Source of the DNA: Mesorhizobium australicum
Lineage (GTDB): Bacteria; Pseudomonadota; Alphaproteobacteria; Rhizobiales; Rhizobiaceae
Assembly: GCF_900177325.1 (NCBI RefSeq)
Contig: NZ_FXBL01000004.1
Location: 3,968,001 to 4,032,000, forward strand
Reading direction: 5' to 3'
DNA: 64,000 nt
A program made the translations under genes and the position numbers. Position 1 is the first letter of the stretch, and every line of letters starts with the position of its first letter. The notes below the pieces were generated by a model, which was not told the DNA's origin, searched no databases, and was given only the letters and a program-made list of their open reading frames with translations. Shown here piece by piece: positions 44,154-51,841 of the stretch.

Positions 44154-45229
44154 GAGGCGCGCTCCATTGCCGTCTCCACCTGCAGGAGCAGGCGCGGGAT
44201 CTGCGCCCCCATGCCGGCCATCCTGAGATCGTTGAAGCCGCGGCGCGCGAAGCAGTCGGTCGCGCCATAGTGCATGATGGCGAGCTTGAAGGTGCCGAAC
44301 GCTTCCCAGTAGGCCATGTCGGCAAGCGAGACCTCGTGGCCAGTGAGCGCGCCGTAGCGGTCGCGCAGTTCCTCGCGCTCGAAGAAATGGCACATATAGG
44401 GCGAGCGGCCGCGCCAGGCCTGGAGGCAGACCCAGCCGAGATCCTCCACCGGGTCGCCGAGCCGGACCAGCTCCCAGTCGAGGATGGCGGTGATGGTGCC
44501 GTCGACTTCGAGGAAATTGCCGATGCGGTAGTCGCCATGGGTGATCGAGATGCGCGTGGCGACCGGCGCATTCTCGCGCAGCCACGCGGCCGCCAGCTCC
44601 AGCATCGGCACGCGGCCGGGCGACCAGCGGGCGAGGTTCGCCATCCAGTTGTCGACCTGCTGCGCGGCCGTCTTGCGGACGTCCTTGGTACCGTCGATCG
44701 AGGCAACCGGCGTATCCTGCCAGCGGAACTGGTGCAGGGCGGCGAGGGCCGCGACGAACTGGGTGCCGAGCCGCACGCGCCGCTCCTCGTCGAAGGCGGG
44801 ACCGCCGTCATGCGTCCACGGGATCGGCGCCTCGCCGGGCACCAGGTCGCAGACGAAGAACGGCGCGCCGAGGATCGAGGTGTCGTCGCTGTACCAGTAG
44901 ACGCGCGGCACCGGCACGGCGCTGTCTGCGAGCGCCTTGAGCGTCACGAATTCGGGATAGGCGTGGTACGGCCCGAAGATGCCCGTCGGCGGGCCGGCGC
45001 GCAGGATCAGGTCGCGCTCGATCGCGGTGCCGCCTTCAGACCACTTCGCCCGGAAGCCGTAGGTGACCCAGGAGAAGCCGACGGTGAAGCGCCTGAGCGG
45101 GCCGATCTCGACCCCGCCGCCGACCTGCGCGCTGGCGAAGGCGGCGAGCGTCGAGCGGATCGCCTCGACGGCGGTGGGATCGAAGGCGGCGGGACCATCC
45201 CGACGCACGCGAAGGGCACTCGCTGTCAT
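44150..45229 (-). CDS. APH-family phosphotransferase, ACAD10/11- or LvaA-like
   Basis: 359-aa protein-kinase-like fold. Brenner-type catalytic loop ITHGDYRIGNF and metal-binding ILDWELVRLGDP are intact. It resembles the kinase domain fused to ACAD in ACAD10/11 and the LvaA kinase of levulinate catabolism, which phosphorylate the 4-hydroxyl of 4-hydroxyacyl-CoA. Coupled by ATGA overlap to the TRAP small permease and by GTGA to the small partner. Not expected to confer aminoglycoside resistance. Confidence 0.85.
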   Translation of the reverse strand: MTASALRVRRDGPAAFDPTAVEAIRSTLAAFASAQVGGGVEIGPLRRFTVGFSWVTYGFRAKWSEGGTAIERDLILRAGPPTGIFGPYHAYPEFVTLKALADSAVPVPRVYWYSDDTSILGAPFFVCDLVPGEAPIPWTHDGGPAFDEERRVRLGTQFVAALAALHQFRWQDTPVASIDGTKDVRKTAAQQVDNWMANLARWSPGRVPMLELAAAWLRENAPVATRISITHGDYRIGNFLEVDGTITAILDWELVRLGDPVEDLGWVCLQAWRGRSPYMCHFFEREELRDRYGALTGHEVSLADMAYWEAFGTFKLAIMHYGATDCFARRGFNDLRMAGMGAQIPRLLLQVETAMERAS

Positions 45230-45771
45230 ACTGCGGAACTTCCATCATGCACTTCGGCTTCGCCGGAGACCGGCAGACCGAGCAGGCGGCGCATGTCGCG
45301 GTAGAGCAGGCGCGACATCTCGAGGATCATCAGGCCGAAGGCGAGCGGCATCATCACCAGGATTGGCCAGAGCGGCAGGAAATTGGTGCCGATCTGCATG
45401 GTCCGGTTCTGCACGATGCTGCCCCAGACGAAGCGGAGGATGAACCACATGAAGACGGCATAGACGGCGATCTCGACGATCATGGCCACCGCCGCGATCA
45501 GCGCCCGCCGGCGCGGCGGCTGCGCGTCCGCGAAGGTCTCCAGCCGCGGGAACAGCCCGTCGCGATGGGCGATCGGCATCGCCCAGAAGACGAGCAGCGG
45601 GAAGAGGATGCGCTCGACGATGTTGTAGGCGCCGGGGATCAGGTCCATCTGCAGGAAATAGCGGCCGGCGACGCTGATGACGGTCACCATCATCATGATG
45701 AACAGCATCGAGCCTGCCCCGACCGCCGCGAGGCCCCATTCGAACGCCCAGATCGCTCTCCAGAAACGCAT
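45226..45771 (-). CDS. TRAP transporter small permease (DctQ family)
   Basis: 181-aa membrane protein with four hydrophobic segments and the DctQ layout (SMLFIMMMVTVISVAGRYFL, VERILFPLLVFWAMPIAHRD). Partner of the large permease encoded 9 nt upstream. Confidence 0.88.
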   Translation of the reverse strand: MRFWRAIWAFEWGLAAVGAGSMLFIMMMVTVISVAGRYFLQMDLIPGAYNIVERILFPLLVFWAMPIAHRDGLFPRLETFADAQPPRRRALIAAVAMIVEIAVYAVFMWFILRFVWGSIVQNRTMQIGTNFLPLWPILVMMPLAFGLMILEMSRLLYRDMRRLLGLPVSGEAEVHDGSSAV

Positions 45772-45780
45772 GGTCGGCCC

Positions 45781-47094
45781 TCAGTTCAGATGGCTCGGCA
45801 GCCAGGTGGCGATGCCGGGAAACAACATCATCGCCGCGACGACCACGAAGGCGGAGATCGAGGAAAACAGCATGCACGGCCGGAACACGGGCCCGACCGG
45901 CGTTCGCGCCGCCGTCGCGGCGGAGAAGGCGACGAGGCCGACCGGCGGCGTGAGCAGGCCGAGCGAAATGACGAAGCAGGCGATGACGCCGAACCAGATG
46001 AGGTCCACGCCGGCGGCCTGCACCATCGGCAGCACGATCGGGATCGAGAGGACGATGATGGTCACCTCCTCCAGCACCATGCCGGCGAGGAACAGGCCGA
46101 ACATGAGCACCAGGATGAGCAAGGTCGGGCTGGCGACCAGCGGCTCGGCGAAATGCAGCAGTTCAGTCGGCAGGCGCGAGAAGGACATGAAGCGCGAGAA
46201 GATCTGCGCGGCGATGAGCAGCATGAGGAGCATCGCCGAGACCTTGACGGAATCGACCAGCGCGCGGCCGATGTCGCCCAGCCCGACGCGGCGCATCGCG
46301 ATCATGCCGACGAAGGCCGCGAACGCCCCCAGCGCACCGGCCTCGCCCACGGTGACGATGCCGCCATAGATGCCGCCGAAGACGACGACCATCAGCGCGA
46401 CGACGAAGATGAAGGCGCTGACGGAGCGGCGGGTTGCCGCCGGGTCTTCCTCCTCTTGGTCGCCACGCACGCCGTCCTCCGCGCCCGGAACAACGTCGCC
46501 GAAGAAATAGAGGCATCCGACATAGACCAGGATGCAGAGCAGGCCGGGTCCGACCGAGCCGATGAAGAGATGGCCGATCGGCGTCTCGGTCAGCGAGCCG
46601 TAGATCATGATCAACAGGCTCGGCGGGATGATGACCGACAGCGAGCCGGAGATCGCGGCGAGCGCCACGGAGAAGCTGCGCGTGTAGCCGACGCGCTGTA
46701 GCTCGGGGCCGGCCAGTGTGGCAAGCGCCGCCGCGCTCGCCGTGCCGGAGCCGGAAACGGCGCCGAGCAGGCCGCCGGTGATGAGCGTCGCGACGCCAAG
46801 CGGGAAACGGCGATAGCCGGCGATGCGATGGCCGACGCGGAACAGGTCGACGATGACGCCGCCCTTGAGCAGGAGCTGCGCCATCAGGAGATAGAGCGGA
46901 ATGATCGATAGCGTGTAGGTGGACGCGGTGTAGAACGCGTCCTGGCCGACGATGCCGTTGAGCACGCCCGGCCCCATCCACAGCATGATGCCGAGGATGC
47001 CAGCCCCCAGGAGGCAGGTGGCGACCGCCTGGCCCGCGATCATGAAGACCACGATCCAGAGCGTGACGGCCCAGATGATCCAATCCTTGGACAT
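45781..47094 (-). CDS. TRAP transporter large permease (DctM family)
   Basis: 437-aa multi-spanning permease. Conserved ISGSLSVIIPPSLLIMIYG and GLLGAVSGSGTASAAALA segments identify DctM. It drives sodium-coupled uptake of a carboxylate delivered by the binding protein. Confidence 0.92.
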   Translation of the reverse strand: MSKDWIIWAVTLWIVVFMIAGQAVATCLLGAGILGIMLWMGPGVLNGIVGQDAFYTASTYTLSIIPLYLLMAQLLLKGGVIVDLFRVGHRIAGYRRFPLGVATLITGGLLGAVSGSGTASAAALATLAGPELQRVGYTRSFSVALAAISGSLSVIIPPSLLIMIYGSLTETPIGHLFIGSVGPGLLCILVYVGCLYFFGDVVPGAEDGVRGDQEEEDPAATRRSVSAFIFVVALMVVVFGGIYGGIVTVGEAGALGAFAAFVGMIAMRRVGLGDIGRALVDSVKVSAMLLMLLIAAQIFSRFMSFSRLPTELLHFAEPLVASPTLLILVLMFGLFLAGMVLEEVTIIVLSIPIVLPMVQAAGVDLIWFGVIACFVISLGLLTPPVGLVAFSAATAARTPVGPVFRPCMLFSSISAFVVVAAMMLFPGIATWLPSHLN

Positions 47095-47116
47095 GGAAGC
47101 TCCGCGCGGAGGAAGA

Positions 47117-47138
47117 GGCGCCGCGCGAACGCGGCGCC
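47117..47138. terminator. GC hairpin behind dctP
   Basis: Perfect 9-bp stem GGCGCCGCG / CGCGGCGCC (47117-47125 and 47130-47138) with CGAA loop, 8 nt past the binding-protein stop and 22 nt before the large-permease start. No T-run; likely stabilises or attenuates. Confidence 0.55.
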
Positions 47139-47146
47139 GTCAGGGG

Positions 47147-48241
47147 CTACTTGGCGAGATAGTCGGCGACGCCGGCCGGCAGCGTGCCGCCCTCGGCCTG
47201 GATCAGCTCGGCATAGAGCTTGGCCGTTGCCTTGGCCGGATGGCCGTTCGCCTCGGTTTTCTCGATCCAGGCGACCCAGGTGTCGGCCGCCGCCTTCTCG
47301 ATATGCTGCTTCATTGCGTCGGACAGCGTGTTGATCGAAGTGAACTCGCCGCCGTCCTTGGCGATCGACTCGTCCTTGACCTTCGTCAGACGCGTCTCCC
47401 ATTCCTGGGCGTTGGAGGCCGCGACGTCACGGGCGGTCTTGTCGAAGAGCGCCTTCTGCTCCTCGCTCAGCTCGTTCCAGGCGGCGTCGCTGATGGCGAG
47501 GTAGCTTTCCCAGTGGCCGATCGACACGTCGACGATCGAATGGCGCAGCAGCTGCTGCAGCGAGTAGGACGGCCAGTCGGAGATGGCGATGACGAGACCC
47601 TCGATCGTGCCGCGCGAGGCCGCCTCGAAAGCCTGCGAGCCGGGCAGCGTGACCGGGGTGGCGCCGAGCTTTTCCAGCATGATCGTGTGCAGCGCCGAAC
47701 CGGCGCGCAGCGGCGTGCCGGAGAAGTCAGCCGGCTCCCTGAGCACCTTCTTCACGGTCGAGATCGAATAGGGCGCGGTGGCGCCGAGCGCCCAGGCGCG
47801 GATGCCCTTGTCGGCGATCTCGTACTGGTAGAACGTCTTGCCGTCCTTGATCGCCACATCGGAGTCGAGCAGCTTCTGGAAGGCGCGGGTGACCATCGGC
47901 GAGTCTGTGCCGTAGGCCGGCAGCTGCGTCACGTCGGACAGCGGAAAGCGGCCTTCATGGTAGGGCGCGAGCAGGGGTGCTGCGACGGCGATGGTGCCGC
48001 TGGTGAGCGCGTCGAGCTCCTTGCCGACGCCGACCAGCTCACCGGCGTAGAAGCGGGTGAACTTGACGTCAGGCGAACCCTTCTCGATCGCATCGGCGAA
48101 CGGGTCCATATGCGCGCCGACCCAAGGGTGCGGCTTGCCGAGGCCTGTCGAGATGATGAGATCGGCCGCGTTGGCGGAGGTGCCGAGCGCCGCGCCGAAA
48201 AGCGCGGTCGCCGTCACCAGATTACGTGCGAAATGAAACAT
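47147..48241 (-). CDS. TRAP transporter substrate-binding protein (DctP family)
   Basis: 364-aa periplasmic protein. Signal peptide ending ...GTSANA|AD, then the DctP fold with HPWVGAHMDPFADAIEKGSP and ATPVTLPGSQAFEAASRGTI, close to the conserved region that binds the ligand carboxylate. ATG 48241 follows AAGGGAGGG; the longer frame is rejected. First gene of the operon. Ligand unknown; 4-hydroxy acids are suggested by the downstream enzymes. Confidence 0.9.
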   Translation of the reverse strand: MFHFARNLVTATALFGAALGTSANAADLIISTGLGKPHPWVGAHMDPFADAIEKGSPDVKFTRFYAGELVGVGKELDALTSGTIAVAAPLLAPYHEGRFPLSDVTQLPAYGTDSPMVTRAFQKLLDSDVAIKDGKTFYQYEIADKGIRAWALGATAPYSISTVKKVLREPADFSGTPLRAGSALHTIMLEKLGATPVTLPGSQAFEAASRGTIEGLVIAISDWPSYSLQQLLRHSIVDVSIGHWESYLAISDAAWNELSEEQKALFDKTARDVAASNAQEWETRLTKVKDESIAKDGGEFTSINTLSDAMKQHIEKAAADTWVAWIEKTEANGHPAKATAKLYAELIQAEGGTLPAGVADYLAK

Positions 48242-48417
48242 ATGCCCTCCCTTGGGACAGCCGGGATCGTTTCGAGACCAGGGGCTCGACAATCGCGGCG
48301 TGACATTGGATACGACCGGCCTCCACCGGTCCAGCAAGCGTCCCTTCTGCCTGGATCGGCACTCCTCCGGGAACGTTCACCACATGCATGCTAGTCTCTT
48401 TTGCCCGTTTGTAAACA

Positions 48418-48446
48418 GAAATGAATCACGAGTCATAATTCATTTC
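48418..48446. promoter_or_regulatory. Long palindromic operator between dctP and TetR gene
   Basis: GAAATGAAT (48418-48426) and ATTCATTTC (48438-48446) form a perfect 9-bp inverted repeat with an 11-nt spacer, 43 nt before the TetR start. It lies in the 247-nt divergent gap and is a probable TetR operator controlling both directions. Confidence 0.6.
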
Positions 48447-48488
48447 GGTTTGACACATCCGCTTTGCGTCATTAGCGTCCGGTGAGCC

Positions 48489-49148
48489 ATGGCGACCAAT
48501 CCAACCAACGCAACAGCCGCGCCACCTCTGCCGCGCGAGGTCCGAAAGCCTCGGCTTTCCCGTGCGGAAAAGGCCGAGGCCACGCGGGCGCGGTTGTTCG
48601 AAGCGGCGATCGAGATCGTCGGCGAGCTAGGCTATGCGGGCGCGTCGGTGGCGCTGATCACGGCGCGGGCGAACGTGGCGCAGGGCACGTTCTACAACTA
48701 TTTCGAATCGCGGCAGGACCTGCTCGACCAGCTGCTGCCCTCGATCAGCGAGCGGCTGCACGAATTGATCCGCCAGAGGGTCATGGAAGCGCCGGACGAC
48801 CCGATCGAGCGCGAGAAGGCCCGCCTCGCCGGCTTCTTCGAGTTCCTCGAAAAGGAACCGCACCTGTTCAAGATCCTCAGCGAGGGCTCCGTCCAGGCAC
48901 CGCGCGGCTTCCGGGCCCATCTGGAGACTCAGTCGGCTAGCTATCGCCGCGCGCTGGAATATGAGCGCCGGCGCGGCAACCTGCTGATCGACGATCCGCT
49001 GGAGATCGACATCCTGATGCAGATGCTGATCTCGACCCGAGAATACCTGTCGGGCCGCTTCTGCTACGAGGACGGCGACTTCGTGCGGCCGGCTCCAAGC
49101 GTCGTCGACACCTATGTGAAGCTTCTGCGAGGCAAAGTCTTCAAATGA
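48489..49148 (+). CDS. TetR/AcrR family transcriptional regulator of the TRAP/acyl-CoA operon
   Basis: 219-aa regulator. N-terminal helix-turn-helix about 28-75 (RARLFEAAIEIVGELGYAGA...GTFYNYFESRQDLLDQ) after a disordered Thr/Ala/Pro-rich leader. Divergent from the dctP operon and behind a perfect palindrome, so it probably controls that operon and itself. Stop overlaps the VOC gene (ATGA). Confidence 0.9.
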   Translation: MATNPTNATAAPPLPREVRKPRLSRAEKAEATRARLFEAAIEIVGELGYAGASVALITARANVAQGTFYNYFESRQDLLDQLLPSISERLHELIRQRVMEAPDDPIEREKARLAGFFEFLEKEPHLFKILSEGSVQAPRGFRAHLETQSASYRRALEYERRRGNLLIDDPLEIDILMQMLISTREYLSGRFCYEDGDFVRPAPSVVDTYVKLLRGKVFK

Positions 49149-49645
49149 CGGCAGCCGAAACCGCCCGCGCCGAACGCGGCGACGTGCCCTCCTTCTTCCA
49201 CATCAACGTCAACTGCACAGATTTCGATCGATCGCTGGCCTTCTACCGGCTGATCGGCTTCGAGGTGGTCAACGCCTTTGCCGGCGACGCCTCCTTCGGC
49301 GAGGTGGGCCTCGGACCCGTGCTCGGACTTCCCGACGACTGCGCCGGACGCGCCGCGCTGATGATGCTGAAGGGCGACGAGCGCGGCATGCGGCTCGACC
49401 TTCTGGAATGGACCTCGCCGCGACTGCCTGCCCCTCCCCCACGCTCGATGGCCCAGCCGGGCGTCGGCCGCATCTGCCTGCGCACCTTCGATGCCGACGC
49501 AGTTTACCAGCGCCTCTCGGCCGCCGGGCACCTTTGCTACACGGAGCCGACGCGGGTTGTGCTGGGTGGGTCGGTGATCAACGTGTTCTGCGCGGAAGAT
49601 CCGGACGGGGTGGTGATCGAGTTCATGCAGTTTCTGCGCGGCTGA
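49145..49645 (+). CDS. VOC/glyoxalase superfamily protein
   Basis: 166-aa vicinal-oxygen-chelate fold protein: FFHINVNCTDFDRSLAFYRL at the start and CAEDPDGVVIEFMQFLRG at the end, with metal-type His/Glu positions in both halves. Substrate unknown. Translationally coupled to the TetR gene, so it probably belongs to the same metabolic programme. Convergent with the GFA gene. Confidence 0.85.
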   Translation: MTAAETARAERGDVPSFFHINVNCTDFDRSLAFYRLIGFEVVNAFAGDASFGEVGLGPVLGLPDDCAGRAALMMLKGDERGMRLDLLEWTSPRLPAPPPRSMAQPGVGRICLRTFDADAVYQRLSAAGHLCYTEPTRVVLGGSVINVFCAEDPDGVVIEFMQFLRG

Positions 49646-49660
49646 CTCCCCGCAGGCAGC

Positions 49661-50077
49661 TCAGGGTCGAGGCGGCATCCTGTCGAAGACAGGTATCGCA
49701 GGGTCGACGTGGTCCCAGGCTTGTGCGGCGGCATGCCAAGCGACAAGCTGGGGCGCATACCGGCCAGGGTCGTCGAGACTGCTGGCCTTGACCACGAAAA
49801 ATTCGGGCATGGCCGGGAACGTCATATAGACCGGTGCGCCGCAGACCGGACAGAACGCCCGTGACTTGACCGTCCCGCCGTCGCCCACAGCCTCCCAGCG
49901 CGTCGCCTCGCCGGTCATCTCAACCGCAGCGCGGGGAAATGTCAGGTGCGAGCCGTGGCCGGTCCCGCTCTCGCGCTGGCATTGCCGGCACTGGCAATCG
50001 TTCATGCCGATCGGTTCGGCGCGGATCTCATAGCGGAGCGCGCCGCAGGCGCATCCGCCCGAATAGGGCTGACTCAT
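49661..50077 (-). CDS. GFA (glutathione-dependent formaldehyde-activating-like) family protein
   Basis: 138-aa zinc protein of the GFA/CENP-V fold. The Cys pattern GGCACGALRY, CQCRQCQRESG and CPVCGAPVY is complete. Enzymatic activity is uncertain for most family members. ATG 50077 follows GAGGAGACCGAT. It is downstream of the AHSA1 and ArsR genes on the same strand and probably co-transcribed. Confidence 0.87.
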   Translation of the reverse strand: MSQPYSGGCACGALRYEIRAEPIGMNDCQCRQCQRESGTGHGSHLTFPRAAVEMTGEATRWEAVGDGGTVKSRAFCPVCGAPVYMTFPAMPEFFVVKASSLDDPGRYAPQLVAWHAAAQAWDHVDPAIPVFDRMPPRP

Positions 50078-50087
50078 ATCGGTCTCC

Positions 50088-50552
50088 TCAGTGATGAGTG
50101 TCTGCGATGCCGGCGAGGTTGTGCAAAACCTTCGGCCAGCCGTTGCTCATGTTCGCGTAGGCCGTATCGTTGGTCGGCAGAACGAAGCCCGAATGGACGA
50201 CGCGCACGCGCGTGCCGTCCGCGACGCGTTCCAGGCTCCACGTCACCACCGTATCCAGCGGCGAACCATAGGCCGCATTCGAAGGGTGTCCGCCCTTCCA
50301 GGCGTAGGCGAGGCGTTTCTCCGGGACCACCTGGAGCACTTCGCAGTGAATGGTCCCGTCCCACTCGCCGGCAGGCTTGGTGCTGAACGTGAAACGATTG
50401 CCCACGACCGGCTCGAACCCGGTCGGCTGCATCATCCAACGACCGATCAGGTCCGCGCTGGTGAGCAGCCTCCATATCGTCGCGGGCGCATGCGGAAAGA
50501 CCTCATCGACCACGATTTCCTGCGTGACGGTGCCCAGAACGGCGCGATTCAT
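50088..50552 (-). CDS. SRPBCC/AHSA1 domain protein
   Basis: 154-aa START-like hydrophobic-pocket protein: FPHAPATIWRLLTSADLIGRW, CEVLQVVPEKRLAYAWKGG and WSLERVADGTRVRVVHSGF. ATG 50552 overlaps the ArsR stop (ATGA). ArsR-AHSA1 pairs are very common; the ligand is unknown. Confidence 0.88.
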   Translation of the reverse strand: MNRAVLGTVTQEIVVDEVFPHAPATIWRLLTSADLIGRWMMQPTGFEPVVGNRFTFSTKPAGEWDGTIHCEVLQVVPEKRLAYAWKGGHPSNAAYGSPLDTVVTWSLERVADGTRVRVVHSGFVLPTNDTAYANMSNGWPKVLHNLAGIADTHH

Positions 50553-50878
50553 GGATCGATCTCCTTCAGGAGGGTGCGGAGGTTGGCGAAGCGTTCGCGC
50601 CAGAACACGCCGTAATGCTCCATCCAATCGGCCAGCGGCTGGAGACCTTCCGGCTGGACGCGATAATAGACTTTGCGCCCCTCTGGACGCTCGGCGACGA
50701 GACCGGCCTGTTTCAGCGATTTGAGATGCTGCGAGATCGCGCCCTGCGTCACGCCGGAGCCCTGGGTGAGCTCGGCGACGCTGATCTCGCGGGCCTTGCT
50801 GATGCGCTCGAAGACCGCCCTCCGCGTGGGGTCGGCGAGTGTTCGCATGACGGCGTCGATGGAGTCTGCAGCGATCAT
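50549..50878 (-). CDS. ArsR family transcriptional regulator
   Basis: 109-aa winged-helix repressor: LADPTRRAVFERISKAREIS, then recognition helix GVTQGAISQHLKSLKQAGLV and the wing RPEGRKVYYRV. No Cys-rich metal site, so it is unlikely to sense arsenite. ATG 50878 is chosen over the upstream TTG. Two tandem palindromes just upstream suggest autoregulation. Confidence 0.9.
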   Translation of the reverse strand: MIAADSIDAVMRTLADPTRRAVFERISKAREISVAELTQGSGVTQGAISQHLKSLKQAGLVAERPEGRKVYYRVQPEGLQPLADWMEHYGVFWRERFANLRTLLKEIDP

Positions 50879-50886
50879 GCCAACCA

Positions 50887-50920
50887 ATTAGCATTCACTA
50901 ATCAATTAGTCAACACTAAT
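50887..50920. promoter_or_regulatory. Two tandem ArsR operator-like palindromes
   Basis: ATTAG-N6-CTAAT occurs twice, at 50887-50902 and 50905-50920, 18 bp apart. The second extends to ATTAGT/ACTAAT. The pair begins 9 nt upstream of the ArsR start codon. Confidence 0.65.
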
Positions 50921-50983
50921 AAATAACCTGAAGCTCTTTTCACGGCGCCCGCACGAGCGGCCGTGTACCGGGATCAGCACGGT

Positions 50984-51841
50984 CTAGGTCTTGAAATAAT
51001 CCGGCTTGCCGGTCGTCCACGTCTCGCCCCAGAGCTGGCCGCCGCCGTCGACGGTCAAGAGCTCGCCAGTGACGAACTTTCCGGTCGGGCCTCCGAGATA
51101 GACGCAGGCCTCCGCGATGTCCCAGGCGTCGCCGGCGCGCATCATCGGGTTGGAGCGCGGATAGGCGGCGCGCGCCTCGGGGGTGTAGACCTTCCAGCCG
51201 TCGGTCTCGATGGCGCCGGGCGCGACGCAGTTGACTCGGATGCCGAGCGGCGCCCATTCGACGGCGACGCTCTTCGACAGGCCGATGACGCCGGACCGTG
51301 CCGCGATGGTGTGCGCCACGCCGTAGAGGCCGTGCGTGGTGACGACCACGACATTGACGATGCTGCCCGGCCGGCCCGCGTCGCGCCACTTGCGCGCGGC
51401 GGCCTGCATCATGAACCAGGTGCCGTTGAGATTGGTGTTGATGACCGCATTCCAGCCCTTCACGCTGAAATCGATCGCAGCCTGAGGGAACTGGCCGCCG
51501 GCGCTGTTGACGAGGATGTCGAGCCGGCCGTGTTCGGCCCAGACGGTGTCGAAGAAGGCGGCGACGCCTTCCGGCTCGCGCACGTCGACCGTATGGCCGC
51601 TGGCCTTGAGGCCCTTGGCGGTGATCGCCTTGACGACGTCGGCGACCTTGCCCTCGCTGCGGCCCGAAATGACCGCGTGGGCGCCCATGCGCGCGAACAG
51701 CCACGCCGTCGCGCGGCCGATGCCGCCCGCACCGCCCGAGACCAGCACGACCTGGCCGGCGAGCGAGCCCTCGGCATAGACGGTGGGGTGGGTCGCGAGG
51801 TCGGCATCGGTGAAGCCGAACTGTTCGGGCGTCTCGCTCAC
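50984..51841 (-). CDS. SDR-family protein, PECR/DECR-like (no classical YxxxK)
   Basis: 285-aa Rossmann-fold short-chain dehydrogenase. Cofactor motif SGGAGGIGRATA, NSAGG and the C-terminal VNCVAPGAIETDG are normal. Where YxxxK is expected the sequence reads HTIAARSGVIGLSKS, so Tyr and Lys are replaced (Thr and Arg). This matches the HSGAARAGV pattern of peroxisomal trans-2-enoyl-CoA reductase and DECR-type enzymes. An enoyl-CoA reductase-type role is inferred. ATGA overlap with the dehydrogenase upstream. Confidence 0.87.
   Translation of the reverse strand: MSETPEQFGFTDADLATHPTVYAEGSLAGQVVLVSGGAGGIGRATAWLFARMGAHAVISGRSEGKVADVVKAITAKGLKASGHTVDVREPEGVAAFFDTVWAEHGRLDILVNSAGGQFPQAAIDFSVKGWNAVINTNLNGTWFMMQAAARKWRDAGRPGSIVNVVVVTTHGLYGVAHTIAARSGVIGLSKSVAVEWAPLGIRVNCVAPGAIETDGWKVYTPEARAAYPRSNPMMRAGDAWDIAEACVYLGGPTGKFVTGELLTVDGGGQLWGETWTTGKPDYFKT

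Noticed and set aside
44150-45229. APH-family gene as an aminoglycoside resistance determinant
   Set aside because: Operon context with ACAD, ligase and TRAP genes and similarity to ACAD10/11-type kinase domains point to acyl-CoA metabolism.
48418-48446. Counting this palindrome as a further copy of the 7-5-7 operator
   Set aside because: Arms share ATGAA/TTCAT, but the spacing is 11-13 nt instead of 5 nt, so a different regulator is more likely.
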